NCBI GenBank assembly: GCA_963711215.1
Contig: CAVQDH010000006.1
Location: 1 to 64,000 of the forward strand
Reading direction: 5' to 3'
Length of the DNA: 64,000 nt
Source of the DNA: WHUA01 sp963711215
GTDB lineage: Bacteria; Pseudomonadota; Alphaproteobacteria; UBA8366
The notes beneath the pieces are model-generated. The model saw only the letters and a program-made list of their open reading frames with translations. It was not told where the DNA came from and searched no databases. Position 1 is the stretch's first letter. The number at the start of each line of letters is the position of its first letter. The translations under genes and the position numbers were made by a program. Positions 16,324 through 25,312 of the stretch are shown piece after piece.

Positions 16324-17877
16324 GTGGCTGCCGAAAGCATTGAGGATCTGACCGCGCGTTACGGCGACGCCTATCGGCTGTTGCTGACGACCGCGGGCAT
16401 GACCGCCGCCTTTACGATGGTTCTGACCGGCACGATCGTAAACGTCGCGGTGCCCGACGTGATGGGCGCCTTCGGGGTCGGCCAGGACCAGGCGCAGCTT
16501 CTGTCCACCGCCTATGTCGCCACCATGACGGCGAGCCAGCTGCTCAACGCCTGGTTCGTGCAGAGATTCGGCCAGCGGCTCGCCTTCTGCGTCGTCCTGA
16601 TCGTGTTCGCCATCGGCGGATTGATTTGCGCGCTAAGCCCGTCGCTCGATCTGATCATCTTCGGCCGGGTGGTCCAGGGCTTTGCCTCGGGCGTGATCCA
16701 GCCGCTGGTCATGGTCACGCTGTTCCAGCTTTTTCCCAAGGAACGGCGCGGCGTCGCGATGGGTATCTACGGCATGGCGCTGGTCCTGGCCCTGGGCGTC
16801 GGCCCGGTGATCGGCGGGATCACCGTCGACACCCTGGGCTGGCGCGCGATTTTCTATGTCAACATCCCCTTGGTCGTGATCGCATTCGTGATGGGCTCGA
16901 TCTTCATGCCGTCGGCCCGTCCGGCGGTGGCGCGGACCCCTTTCGATTGGACGAGCTATGCGCTCCTTTGCACGGCGCTCTATTGCCTGATCTCGGGAAT
17001 CTCGAACGGCCAGCGCGAAGGATGGACGTCCGACATGATCATGCTGCGCTTCGTCATCGGCATCGCCGCGGCCGCGTTGTTCGCCCGCCTGCAGCTGCGC
17101 GATGGGCCGCGCTTGCTCGATTTCTCGCTGTTCAGCAACCCGCGCTTCGCTTCGGCCGTCGTCGTCGCCTTCGTCTTCGGCATGGGCAATTTCGCCATGA
17201 CTTACGCGATTCCCGTGTTCGGCCAGATCGTCCAGGGATATACGGCGACGGTGGCGGGCTTCCTGCTGCTGCCGGCAAGTCTGCTGCTTGTCGTGATCTT
17301 CCCGCTGACGGGACAGCTGGCCGACAAGGTGCCGGCGCAATTTCCCATCATGGGCGGTCTGATCCTGTTCGCGGTCGGGGTCTATTTCCTGTCGGGATCC
17401 GACGTGAACACGGTGTTCTGGAGCACGGCATCCTTCGCGATCGTCGCCCGCGTCGGCATGGCCTTCATCAATCCGCCCCTGATGGCGTGTGCGCTCGCCG
17501 CCCTGCCCGGGGAGCGATTGAACCAGGGCTCGGGGACAATCAATTTTTTCCGTCAGCTCGGCGGCGCCATGGGAACCAACTTACTGGTGGTCATCCTCGA
17601 GTTGAGGACGCAGTTCCATAGCGAAAGCCTCGTCGCGACGCAGACGGCCGGCAACGCCACGACGCGGGAGCTGCTGGACCAGGTCGTGGCGGTACTGAGG
17701 TCGGAAGGAATTCCGCAGGCTATGCAGCAATCGGTAGCGCTCAATCACCTGGGCAAGATCATCTACGCGCAGGCGCGTACCTTCGGCTTCCAGGATGGAT
17801 TCCTATTGATCGCGATTCTTTTCCTGGCCGCTTTGATTCCGGCTTGGATTCTCGGCCGATCACGCACCGAGCCGTGA
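16324..17877 (+). CDS. MFS multidrug transporter, DHA2 (EmrB/QacA) type
   Basis: A 517-residue inner-membrane drug:proton antiporter by family. GTG 16324 is preceded by GGAGGGG. It has the 14-helix DHA2 pattern, with motif-rich TM1 VLTGTIVNVAVPDVMGAFGV, motif A-like WFVQRFGQRLAFCVV, and motif C-like GMALVLALGVGPVIGGITVD in TM5. A large periplasmic segment near the C-terminus (about 425-475) is usual. There is no EmrA-like membrane fusion partner nearby. The palindrome just upstream suggests repressor control. It may export a product of the two upstream PrpD-like enzymes, but that is speculation. Confidence 0.9.
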   Translation: MAAESIEDLTARYGDAYRLLLTTAGMTAAFTMVLTGTIVNVAVPDVMGAFGVGQDQAQLLSTAYVATMTASQLLNAWFVQRFGQRLAFCVVLIVFAIGGLICALSPSLDLIIFGRVVQGFASGVIQPLVMVTLFQLFPKERRGVAMGIYGMALVLALGVGPVIGGITVDTLGWRAIFYVNIPLVVIAFVMGSIFMPSARPAVARTPFDWTSYALLCTALYCLISGISNGQREGWTSDMIMLRFVIGIAAAALFARLQLRDGPRLLDFSLFSNPRFASAVVVAFVFGMGNFAMTYAIPVFGQIVQGYTATVAGFLLLPASLLLVVIFPLTGQLADKVPAQFPIMGGLILFAVGVYFLSGSDVNTVFWSTASFAIVARVGMAFINPPLMACALAALPGERLNQGSGTINFFRQLGGAMGTNLLVVILELRTQFHSESLVATQTAGNATTRELLDQVVAVLRSEGIPQAMQQSVALNHLGKIIYAQARTFGFQDGFLLIAILFLAALIPAWILGRSRTEP

Positions 17878-17934
17878 AGCCGGTGAGCGCTGCATTCGCG
17901 TCGTCGGCGCCGCTTTGGCCGCCGTCATCGCGAC

Positions 17935-18348
17935 TTACTCGGAAGTGGGCTGCGTTTTCTGCGTATGCTCAGAGATGCTGTGCAACAACGCACGGAAGCG
18001 CTTCTGCACTTCAGGCGGGCATGTTCCGATGTTTCGAACGAGTTCCAGCGTCTCGCGCTTGGTACGGAATTCTTCCAGCTTGTCGGTGTCGTCGTCGATT
18101 CCCATGAAGAACCAGGAAATCGGAACGTCGAGGATCTGAGCAATTTGCCAGAGGCGGCTTGCGGAAATTCTATTCGCGCCACTTTCGTATTTTTGCAGCT
18201 GTTGGAACGTCAGGCCGAGCTGTTCGGCCAAGGCGGTCTGGCTCAGACCGCAAAGCACTCGACGAATCCTTACTCGCCGTCCCACGTGCACATCCACCGG
18301 ATTGGGACCTTTTTTTCCGGTGGGCTTCAATTTCAGATTTTCCGCCAC
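17935..18348 (-). CDS. XRE-family transcriptional regulator
   Basis: A 137-residue DNA-binding protein from GTG 18348. The Cro/CI helix-turn-helix spans about residues 25-80: RVRIRRVLCGLSQTALAEQL and GLTFQQLQKYESGANRISAS, followed by RLWQIAQILDVPISWFFMGI, the form common in alphaproteobacteria. The C-terminus holds an acidic/basic helix (DDTDKLEEFRTKRETLELVR) that may mediate dimerisation. An inverted repeat AGTAA-N7-TTACT at 18366-18382 lies just upstream of its start and could be an autoregulatory operator. Confidence 0.9.
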   Translation of the reverse strand: MAENLKLKPTGKKGPNPVDVHVGRRVRIRRVLCGLSQTALAEQLGLTFQQLQKYESGANRISASRLWQIAQILDVPISWFFMGIDDDTDKLEEFRTKRETLELVRNIGTCPPEVQKRFRALLHSISEHTQKTQPTSE

Positions 18349-18365
18349 TGCTAGTGCATTCCTCT

Positions 18366-18382
18366 AGTAATTGCAGGTTACT
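18366..18382. promoter_or_regulatory. Inverted repeat upstream of the XRE gene
   Basis: AGTAA (18366-18370) and TTACT (18378-18382) flank TTGCAGG. It lies 18-34 bases upstream of the XRE start and is a candidate autoregulatory site. A TATAAT at 18556-18561 probably serves the rightward gene at 18621. Confidence 0.35.
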
Positions 18383-18620
18383 GCTAAAGGCGCGAATCTA
18401 TACAACCACTCATTATGCTAGGCGCCGCAGATGCGTCATATTTGTATACTATATCGTCTACAATAAATACCACATTCAACATAGGACATTTAGGCCACCT
18501 ATGGTACTAACTCAACAGAATTGAGCCTTTCTACTGGTTTTGCAATAGTGGCGAGTATAATCTGATAATCGTAAGAATTCCAGACGATCTAGGGATCTGG
18601 AGACGGAAAGAGGCTACAAG

Positions 18621-19190
18621 ATGGGTTACCCGCTCGAGACATCGTTCGATACATCGGGGGATAACATTCAGCGCCGTGAACTGTACTCAATGGATGAGTT
18701 TGCGGAAACCGAGCCGCCCGGAAGCACGAACTGGATGCTGTACAAGTGCTGGAAGTCGTTAAGCCTGGGCGGGCGGGTCCCCTTGGCCCAAGATGTTCTT
18801 ACAGACAATTCCAACACGATGCGGCTCTACGGTCAAACCACGCTGATCGATGTGAGCGACCCGAATCCTTGGAATTTCGTATTCATGGCGCACTGGCATA
18901 CGCCATATGCGCGATTGGGCAGCGAGCTCACCAACACCCGCGTCAGCCAGTACCCGTGCATGATGCATGCGAAGGCCTTGATGTCGGAGTATTTCATGGC
19001 GCGGGAGAGGGCCACGCCCCTCTACCATGAGATCGAGCAGCTGATCTTTGGTATATCCCGGCACTATCGGCGCCTCATATTGCCGCTGGCCGATACGGAC
19101 AACCGGGTCAGCAAGCTGGTCGTCGGCGTCCGTTCGGTGCGGCCACCCTTCCAGGTCAAGCAGAACGCCGAGATAATGCTAATGAACTGA
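18621..19190 (+). CDS. PAS_5-type PAS domain protein
   Basis: A 189-residue soluble protein resembling the PAS_5 family of alphaproteobacteria. Visible features are a WMLYKCWKSLSLGGRVPLAQ segment typical of the family start, a central FVFMAHWHTPYARLGSEL and the C-terminal YRRLILPLADTDNRVSKLVV that ends the PAS fold. It has no output domain, so it may act as a free sensory or adaptor domain. It starts at ATG 18621 after GAAAGAGGC. Its 3' end overlaps the convergent gene by 12 bases. Confidence 0.75.
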   Translation: MGYPLETSFDTSGDNIQRRELYSMDEFAETEPPGSTNWMLYKCWKSLSLGGRVPLAQDVLTDNSNTMRLYGQTTLIDVSDPNPWNFVFMAHWHTPYARLGSELTNTRVSQYPCMMHAKALMSEYFMARERATPLYHEIEQLIFGISRHYRRLILPLADTDNRVSKLVVGVRSVRPPFQVKQNAEIMLMN

Positions 19191-19991
19191 GCGCCGGAGC
19201 GGCAGCTCCGGCGATTCGAGAGGCGGCTCCAAAGCGTTCGGCGCCGCGGCCGCGACGGTGTTTTCCGTCCGGACCTGATGAAGCATTTCCTCTCGGTTCA
19301 TGTAGCTCATCTGCATATCGAGATCGTAACCGTAGGGCGGATAGTAGCCGCGCGTCAGCGAGGTGCTGTGCGCCAGCCCGTAGGTGTTGTGAATCATCGC
19401 CTTGCGCCGCGGCGTATCGCGCACCAGCGATATGCTCCAGTCGATGTCGAAGTGGCGCAGCGAAAGCACCCGCGTCACGCGGGAGACGATATTGCTCAAT
19501 TTCGTGCCGCGATAGCGGGGATGCACCCAAAAACCGCCGGCAAGGCCGACTTTTCCACGGATCGACGGTACATTGTCTCCAAGCGCTATTTTCACCGGCC
19601 GGTAATCGAGGATCGGTGTGCGGTCGAAGAACAAACGGTGGGTCCTGACCTCCTCCGCAATGTCGTCCGTTTCGATGACGCGGTGGCACAGGCAGGCGAC
19701 GATCGGCCTTTCGCGCCGCAAGAGGCGGTCGAATAGCCGCCGATCCCGCTCGCGAACGATCACCCAAAATGCATTTCCGGGGTGCAGATAGCTTTTCGAC
19801 GGGTCATGGGTCGAGGCGACGACCACCCGGCCGGGGGCATTTTTTATAAGCGTTACCCATTTGGAGAGGTCGGAATCCACCTCCAGCGTCAGCTTTCGCT
19901 GGTCCAGCTCGGCCCTCGCCCGGTCGATAAACGCCTGTATCTCGAGCAGATCATCATCCGTCAGCCTTGACACCGTGTGCTCCCTTATCAA
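19179..19991 (-). CDS. GNAT-like hypothetical protein
   Basis: A 270-residue protein. The region GGFWVHPRYRGTKLSNIVSR resembles the R-x-x-G-x-(G/A) acetyl-CoA loop of GNAT acetyltransferases, preceded by a strand (NVPSIRGKVGLA) and followed by a helix and MIHNTYGLAHSTSLTRGYYP, as expected of the fold. Residues 1-60 are helical and charged (LLEIQAFIDRARAELDQRKL). No substrate can be named. The C-terminal 30 residues are Pro/Ala/Leu-rich and dispensable-looking. Its upstream region carries two 20-base TTAACCA repeats. Confidence 0.55.
   Translation of the reverse strand: MIREHTVSRLTDDDLLEIQAFIDRARAELDQRKLTLEVDSDLSKWVTLIKNAPGRVVVASTHDPSKSYLHPGNAFWVIVRERDRRLFDRLLRRERPIVACLCHRVIETDDIAEEVRTHRLFFDRTPILDYRPVKIALGDNVPSIRGKVGLAGGFWVHPRYRGTKLSNIVSRVTRVLSLRHFDIDWSISLVRDTPRRKAMIHNTYGLAHSTSLTRGYYPPYGYDLDMQMSYMNREEMLHQVRTENTVAAAAPNALEPPLESPELPLRRSVH
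19193..19212. terminator. Hairpin between convergent genes
   Basis: GCCGGAGC (19193-19200), loop GGCA, GCTCCGGC (19205-19212): a perfect 8-base stem right after the PAS_5 stop and inside the 3' end of the convergent gene. It has no T-run, so it is a candidate bidirectional terminator of moderate strength. Confidence 0.45.
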
Positions 19992-20677
19992 GGTCAGGTT
20001 GAACGGTTAATCGAGCTTAGCTTTGCGCCGGCCCGTTATCCACAGGATTCTTAACCAAAGAACTTAACCACACCCGTTGTTACTTCTACGCAACAAAATG
20101 GCGTTTTTCCCGAGGACTCCTGTTCTAACTTGAGGAATTTTAACCAAGGAGCTTAACCAAGGATTTCTATTTTAACGGGAGTATCGTCAATCGGACGAAT
20201 TCGTTCTTCCAAATGAATCCAATGATTGTATTTGATGTAGAAATAACAATTTAAGAGAGCTGGTCGATCGCGCGAACATTGCCGGCCGGCGAATAGGGCA
20301 AAAGGCCTAATACTTTAGAAGTAGAAATGGGAATGCCGCGATCGGGGGCATCCACCCCCATCATCGGACATCCGCGTGGCGGGCGATGCCGCGACGAGGC
20401 GCGCGATGCAGCCATGAGGTGAATTGGAGCGCCGAAGAATGGCGCGAGCCCCGCATCGCGATTGTCGCGGTGCGCAACCGGGACCGATTTCGAATTTGAT
20501 GCGGCACAGGGTTCGGCGCCGCGCCCTTGCCATGAGCCAAGGCGCCGTGCCGGCCGAGCGATGCATGCCTTGGATCGCATTCGGGGCCGTAGCGGCGCTA
20601 TGGTATACTCCGGCGGGCTCGGGAAAGGGCGCTGAGGGCGACCCGCGAGGCCTCGCATTCCGGGAGATCGAGAGAGA
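19992..20677. other. Long intergenic region with TTAACCA repeats
   Basis: No gene was found in 686 bases. It holds the two TTAACCA double repeats at 20051-20159 and a small GGGGG/CCCCC stem near 20344-20357. AT-rich blocks at 20010-20260 contrast with the GC-rich surroundings. It should contain divergent promoters for the genes at 19991 and 20678. Confidence 0.5.
20051..20159. repeat. Two 20-base TTAACCA double repeats
   Basis: The copies at 20051-20070 and 20140-20159 match in 18 of 20 bases. Each has two TTAACCA units 13 bases apart. They lie about 60-170 bases upstream of the leftward gene starting at 19991. Confidence 0.6.
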
Positions 20678-21649
20678 ATGACGACAGAAATTTTGGACCG
20701 CGCGATCGAAGGGCCGATCGCCTGGACGCGCGACAGCCTTACCGGCGAGGACGGAACGTTTCGGCTGACGCCGGCCTGTCTCGCGGAAATCCGGGAGGTT
20801 GCCGCGTTGCTGCGCGATAACCCGCTCCCGGTGCTTGCGCTCCGGCCGAGCGACTTCTCCATGCCGGCCTGCGAGGCGCTGATGGCCGAGGCCCGGCGGG
20901 AACTGGCGGATGGCGTCGGATTCGTGCTGATCGACCGCCTGCCCGTCGACGAGCTCGGACGGGACGGGGCGACCGCGATCTATTGGCTGCTCTGCTCGAT
21001 GGTGGCGCGCCCCGTCGCGCAGAAATGGGATGGGCGCATGGTGTATGACGTGTGCGACACCGGGAAAAAGCCGGGCAACGGCGTGCGGCCGGACATCACC
21101 AACGTCGAGCAGAATTTTCACACGGATAACAGCTACAATCTCTGCCCGCCGGACTATGTCGCCCTGCTGTGTCTGCAGACCGCCAAGGACGGCGGCATCA
21201 GCCGCATCGTCAGCTTTGCCTCTGCCTACAACGAGATGCGCCGCCGGCATCCGGAGCTCCTGGCGCGGCTGTATAGGCCCTATTGGTTCGACCGGCAGCG
21301 CGAGCACGCGCCGGACGACGTCAAGGTGATCAGCCATCCGCTTTTCGAGGCGGACGGCGAGCGGCTGCTGGCGCGGCTGTCCCATTTCCAGGTCGTCAAC
21401 GGCTACAAGCTGGCCGGCGAGACGATCGACCCGGAAGGGGCGGCGGCATTGGGGACGCTGGAGGCGATCATGAACGAGCCCGCCTTCAGCAAGGAATTCT
21501 TCTTCGAGCCGGGCCAGATTCAGATCGTCGACAACCGGCGCTGCGGCCACAAGCGAACGGAATTCCACGATCATCCCGAGCCCGAGCGCAAGCGCCACCT
21601 GGTGCGGCTCTGGCTGCGGGGCTGGGGGCGCCCTTTCTATAACGGCTGA
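20678..21649 (+). CDS. TauD/TfdA-family Fe(II)/2-oxoglutarate dioxygenase
   Basis: A 323-residue enzyme that would hydroxylate or cleave a small organic substrate using Fe(II), 2-oxoglutarate and O2. The iron-binding H-x-D is in QNFHTDNSYNL, the distal His in NRRCGHKRTEFHDH, and the 2-oxoglutarate Arg in RHLVRLWLRGWG. The start is ATG 20678 after GAGAGAG. Substrate unknown; family members act on taurine, aryloxy acids, carnitine-like compounds and others. It is separate from the hisG cluster by 108 bases. Confidence 0.85.
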   Translation: MTTEILDRAIEGPIAWTRDSLTGEDGTFRLTPACLAEIREVAALLRDNPLPVLALRPSDFSMPACEALMAEARRELADGVGFVLIDRLPVDELGRDGATAIYWLLCSMVARPVAQKWDGRMVYDVCDTGKKPGNGVRPDITNVEQNFHTDNSYNLCPPDYVALLCLQTAKDGGISRIVSFASAYNEMRRRHPELLARLYRPYWFDRQREHAPDDVKVISHPLFEADGERLLARLSHFQVVNGYKLAGETIDPEGAAALGTLEAIMNEPAFSKEFFFEPGQIQIVDNRRCGHKRTEFHDHPEPERKRHLVRLWLRGWGRPFYNG

Positions 21650-21757
21650 GGGTGGCCAGCGGCTGCAGGCAGGCCTATCTCCCTCTCTTGGAGGTGGTGG
21701 TAATGCCATCCTCCCTATGCGATAAGAAGCGCCATTTTTCCAGGCGGAGGACCCGTT

Positions 21758-22420
21758 TTGCGCGCCAATGAGCCTCTTGTGATGGCACTGCCTAAAGGCC
21801 GGATTCTGTCCGAGGTCATGCCGCTGGTGCGCAAGGCTGGCATCGAGCCGGAAGCCGCCTTCGACGATCCGGCGTCGCGGGCGCTTCAGTTCGCGACGAA
21901 TGTTCCGAACCTCCGGATCATCCGGGTGCGGAGCTTCGACGTGGCGACCTTCATCGCCAACGGCGCGGCGCATCTCGGCGTGGCCGGCAACGACGTGCTC
22001 ATGGAGTTCGATTACGCCGAGCTCTACGCGCCGGTCGACCTCAAGATCGGCCGCTGCCGGCTGTCGGTCGCTGCGCCGCCCGAGCTGATCAAGCAGGACG
22101 ATCCCAGCCGCTGGAGCCATATCCGCGTCGCCACGAAATACCCGAACGTGACGCGCCGGCATTTCGCCGCGCGCGGCGTCCAGGCGGAGTGCATCAAGCT
22201 GCACGGCGCCATGGAGCTGGCGCCTAATCTCGGCCTGTGCCGGCGTATCGTCGACCTGGTGTCGACCGGCCAGACCCTCAAGGAGAACGGCCTGGTCGAG
22301 GTCGAGACGATCGCGCAGATCACCAGCCGGCTGGTCGTCAACCGGACGGCGCTGAAGACCCGGCCGGAAGAGCTCGGCCGGTGGGTGGATCGCTTCCGAG
22401 AGGTTGCCGATGCCGCTTAG
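21758..22420 (+). CDS. hisG: ATP phosphoribosyltransferase, short form
   Basis: First enzyme of histidine synthesis (ATP + PRPP). At 220 residues it is the short form that needs HisZ as regulatory subunit; hisZ is not in this window. The TTG start at 21758 has GGAGG 8 bases upstream; ATG 21782 (MALPKGRIL) would be shorter by eight residues. Conserved features are LPKGRIL, GVAGNDVLMEF and the PRPP loop region ELAPNLGLCRRIVDLVSTGQ. It overlaps the hisD start, so the two are coupled. Confidence 0.95.
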   Translation: MRANEPLVMALPKGRILSEVMPLVRKAGIEPEAAFDDPASRALQFATNVPNLRIIRVRSFDVATFIANGAAHLGVAGNDVLMEFDYAELYAPVDLKIGRCRLSVAAPPELIKQDDPSRWSHIRVATKYPNVTRRHFAARGVQAECIKLHGAMELAPNLGLCRRIVDLVSTGQTLKENGLVEVETIAQITSRLVVNRTALKTRPEELGRWVDRFREVADAA

Positions 22421-23716
22421 GCTGGATGCGACGCGGCAGAATTTCGAGACGGATTTCACGGCCTTCCTCGCGCTCAAGCGGGATGCCGAGACGGATGTCG
22501 ATGCCGCCGTCGCGGGCATTCTTGCCGCCGTACGCGACCGCGGCGACGATGCGCTGATCGATTTCACGCTGCGCTTCGACCATGTCGATCTCAGAGAGAC
22601 CGGGCTCCGATTCAGCGCCACGGAGATCGCGGCCGCTGCCGATCGCTGCGATCCGGCGACGGTCGCCGCGCTGCGGTCGGCTGCCGAGCGGATCGAACTC
22701 CTTTCATCGGAAACAGCGACCCGAGACCATCGCGTATACCGACGGCGCGGGCGTGCGCCTCGGCGCGCGCTGGACGCCGATCGCCGCGGTCGGCCTTTAC
22801 GTGCCGGGTGGCCTCGCGGCCTATCCCAGCTCCGTCCTGATGAACGCGATCCCGGCACGGGTCGCCGGCGTGGAGCGCGTCGTCATGGTCGTGCCGACGC
22901 CGCATGGCGAGATCAATCCGCTGGTGCTGGCGGCCGCGCATATTGCCGGCGTGACGGAGATCTACCGCCTCGGCGGGGCGCAAGCGGTCGCGGCGCTCGC
23001 CTATGGCACTCGCAGCATTCCGCCGGTCGACAAGATCGTCGGGCCGGGCAACGCCTATGTCGCAGCGGCCAAGCGTCAGGTCTTCGGAACGGTCGGGATC
23101 GACCTGATCGCCGGTCCGTCGGAAATCCTGGTGGTGGCGGACGGCGACAACCGGCCGGACTGGATTGCCGCCGATCTCCTGTCCCAGGCGGAGCATGACG
23201 AGTCCGCGCAGTCGATCCTGATCACCGACGACGCGGCCTTCGCCGACCGGGTCGCGGCGGCGGTCGAGCAGCTGCTGCGGACGCTCGACCGGCGCGACAT
23301 CGCGGCTGAAGAGCTGGCGCGATTTCGGCGCGGTGATCGTCGTCGATGATCTCGATTGCGCGGCGGCGATCGTCGACCGCATCGCGCCCGAGCATCTGGA
23401 GCTGGCGGTGGCGGACCCCGACGCGCTCGCCGCCAAGGTGCGGCATGCCGGCGCCATCTTCCTCGGCCGTCATACGCCGGAGGCGGTCGGCGACTATGTC
23501 GCGGGCCCGAACCACGTGCTGCCGACATCGGGCAGCGCGCGGTTTTCGTCGGGCCTCGGCGTGCTCGATTTCATGAAGCGGACATCGCTCGTCGCTTGCG
23601 ACGCCGCGGCGCTCGGCCGCATCGGGCCGGATGCGGTCACGCTCGCCCGCGCGGAAGGGCTCGGCGCGCATGCCCTCTCGGTCTCCATCCGTTTGGACGG
23701 GCGTAACGACGCCTGA
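22410..23716 (+). pseudogene. hisD: Histidinol dehydrogenase, frameshifted twice
   Basis: Last enzyme of histidine synthesis, oxidising histidinol to histidine with zinc and NAD. ATG 22410 begins MPLRLDATRQNFETDFTAFL. The frame breaks near 22698 (RIEL, then FHRKQRPETIAYTDGAGVRL) and near 23310 (then SWRDFGAVIVVDDLDCAAAI). Removing one base at each site gives 434 residues, the normal length. Conserved blocks GLYVPGGLAAYPSSVLMNAI, LGGAQAVAALAYGT, and GPSEILVVADG are intact. Loss would make the cell a histidine auxotroph, so sequencing error is the simpler explanation. Confidence 0.92.
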
Positions 23717-23723
23717 CGCATGC

Positions 23724-24197
23724 ATGTCGGATCATCGCATCGTCGGCATCACACTCGACGACAGGACGGTGGTTCGCCGCAGCCCCGAGGTCGAGCACGA
23801 ACTGAACGTGGCGATCTACGACATCCTCGAGCGCAACCTGTTCAAGCCGGCCGGCGACTACCACGGCCCATACCGCATCCATCTCAGCATCGAGGAGCGC
23901 CGCCGTCTCGTCTTCGAGGTCGCGGACGACGGCAACGGCGCAGAGGGGCGGATGTCGCTGCCGCTGGTGCCGTTCCGGCGCATCGTGCGCGACTATTTCC
24001 AGATCTGCGAAAGCTATTACGACGCCATCAAGCGCTTGTCGCCGTCGCAGATCGAAACCATCGACATGGCACGCCGCGCCATTCACGACGAAGGATCGTC
24101 GATCCTCATCGAGCGGCTGCAGGGCAAGATCGAAGTGGACGAGGAGACGGCGCGCCGGCTCTTCACGCTGATCTGCGTCCTGCATATTCGGGCATGA
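23724..24197 (+). CDS. UPF0262 family protein
   Basis: A 157-residue member of UPF0262, a family confined to alphaproteobacteria and typically adjacent to hisD. It starts at ATG 23724 (MSDHRIVGITLDDRTVVRRS), 7 bases after the hisD stop. It contains YRIHLSIEERRRLVFEVADD and FRRIVRDYFQICESYYDAIK, and ends LFTLICVLHIRA, typical of the family. Function unknown, cytoplasmic. Confidence 0.92.
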   Translation: MSDHRIVGITLDDRTVVRRSPEVEHELNVAIYDILERNLFKPAGDYHGPYRIHLSIEERRRLVFEVADDGNGAEGRMSLPLVPFRRIVRDYFQICESYYDAIKRLSPSQIETIDMARRAIHDEGSSILIERLQGKIEVDEETARRLFTLICVLHIRA

Positions 24198-24213
24198 CGG
24201 GCGAGGGGCGGCG

Positions 24214-24660
24214 ATGGCAACCCGAATCCCCGGCTCCGTCCTGTTCGCCTGCACCGAGAACGCGCTGCGCTCGCCGATGGCGGAGGCGATGATGAAGCAT
24301 CTGCACGGCCACCATGTCTTCGTCGATTCGGTCGGCGTGCGCGCGGGCGCGCTCGACGCCTTCGCCGTCGAGGTCATGGCGGAGCTTGGGCTCGACATCG
24401 CCGGCCACCATCCGAAGACCTTCGACGAGCTGGAGGATACCTCCTTCGACCTCGTCATCAGCCTGTCGCCGGAGGCGCAGCACGGCGCCGTCGAGCTGAC
24501 GCGCAGCTCGGCCACGGAGCTCGAGTTCTGGCATGTCTTCGATCCCAGCCTGATCGAGGGCGGACGCGAAGCGCGGCTCGATGCGTATCGTCTGGTGCGC
24601 GACCAGCTCATGGCGCGCATCCGCGAGCGTTTTCGCGTCGATCCGGCTGTCGATACTTGA
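24214..24660 (+). CDS. Low-molecular-weight phosphotyrosine phosphatase-like protein
   Basis: A 148-residue protein with the P-loop FACTENALRSPMAEAMM, where Cys-x5-Arg (CTENALR) is the catalytic loop of LMW phosphatases and arsenate reductases of the same fold. The late acidic segment FWHVFDPSLIEGG replaces the usual DP loop, and the general-acid Asp is plausible in VFDPS. It follows UPF0262 by 16 bases in the conserved order of this cluster. Whether it acts on phosphotyrosine or another substrate is unclear. Confidence 0.88.
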   Translation: MATRIPGSVLFACTENALRSPMAEAMMKHLHGHHVFVDSVGVRAGALDAFAVEVMAELGLDIAGHHPKTFDELEDTSFDLVISLSPEAQHGAVELTRSSATELEFWHVFDPSLIEGGREARLDAYRLVRDQLMARIRERFRVDPAVDT

Positions 24661-24742
24661 CGCCGACCGCGCGCGCCGTTCCTATCCCGCCATGACCCCC
24701 GAAACGATCACGAGCGCCCAGGAAGGAAAGCCGGCCGGCACG

Positions 24743-25312
24743 ATGCCCAAGCTCGTGCTTGCCTCGGCCTCGCCCAGGCGGCGCGATCTGCTGGCGCAGA
24801 TCGGGATCGTGCCCGACGCGGTCGATCCCGCGGATCTGGACGAGACGCCGCGGCCGCGGGAGCTTCCCGGACCGCATGCGGCGCGGCTGGCCGTGGAGAA
24901 GGCGCAGGCGGTCGCCGGCCGTCATCCTGGGGCTTGCGTGCTGGGCGCGGACACGGTGGTCGCCTGCGGCCGGCGCATCCTGCCGAAACCGGAGGCGCCG
25001 GAGGAGGCGCGGCGCTGCCTGCTGCGCTTGTCGGGGCGGGCCCACAGGGTCTATGGCGGGCTGTGCCTCGTCGCGCCGGACGGGTCGCTGCGGCGCCGGC
25101 TGGTGCAGACGGTCGTCCGCGTCAAGCAGCTGGAGGCCGCCGAGATCGAGCGCTATCTCGCGTCCGGCGAATGGCAGGGCAAGGCGGGCGGCTACGCGAT
25201 CCAGGGGCTCGCGGCCGCTTTCATCCGCTCGATCAACGGCTCCTACAGCAACGTCGTGGGCTTGCCGCTATTCGAGGTTGCCCAGATCCTGAAGGGGTTG
25301 GGCTGGCGATGA
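24743..25312 (+). CDS. maf: Maf-family nucleotide pyrophosphatase
   Basis: House-cleaning nucleotide pyrophosphatase acting on modified or non-canonical nucleoside triphosphates, linked to septum control. ATG 24743 (MPKLVLASASPRRRDLLAQI) is chosen because the family begins there; ATG 24692 would add 17 residues. The signature LASASPRRRDLL, the acidic GADTVVACG and the C-terminal SYSNVVGLPLFEVAQIL are present. The stop overlaps the rng start (ATGA). Confidence 0.92.
   Translation: MPKLVLASASPRRRDLLAQIGIVPDAVDPADLDETPRPRELPGPHAARLAVEKAQAVAGRHPGACVLGADTVVACGRRILPKPEAPEEARRCLLRLSGRAHRVYGGLCLVAPDGSLRRRLVQTVVRVKQLEAAEIERYLASGEWQGKAGGYAIQGLAAAFIRSINGSYSNVVGLPLFEVAQILKGLGWR

Noticed and set aside
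20051..20070. CtrA binding site
   Set aside because: Half-sites resemble CtrA, but the spacing between TTAA units is 9 rather than the usual 7 bases, so I kept it only as a repeat.
20315..22858. An 847-residue open frame on the minus strand opposite the TauD-like, hisG and hisD genes
   Set aside because: It is antisense to clearly recognised genes and has Arg/Pro/Ala-rich composition; GC-rich DNA often leaves such long open frames.
22410..23716. hisD as a genuinely dead gene
   Set aside because: Two single-base insertions restore a normal-length enzyme and many other conserved genes here show the same type of break, so sequencing error is more likely.
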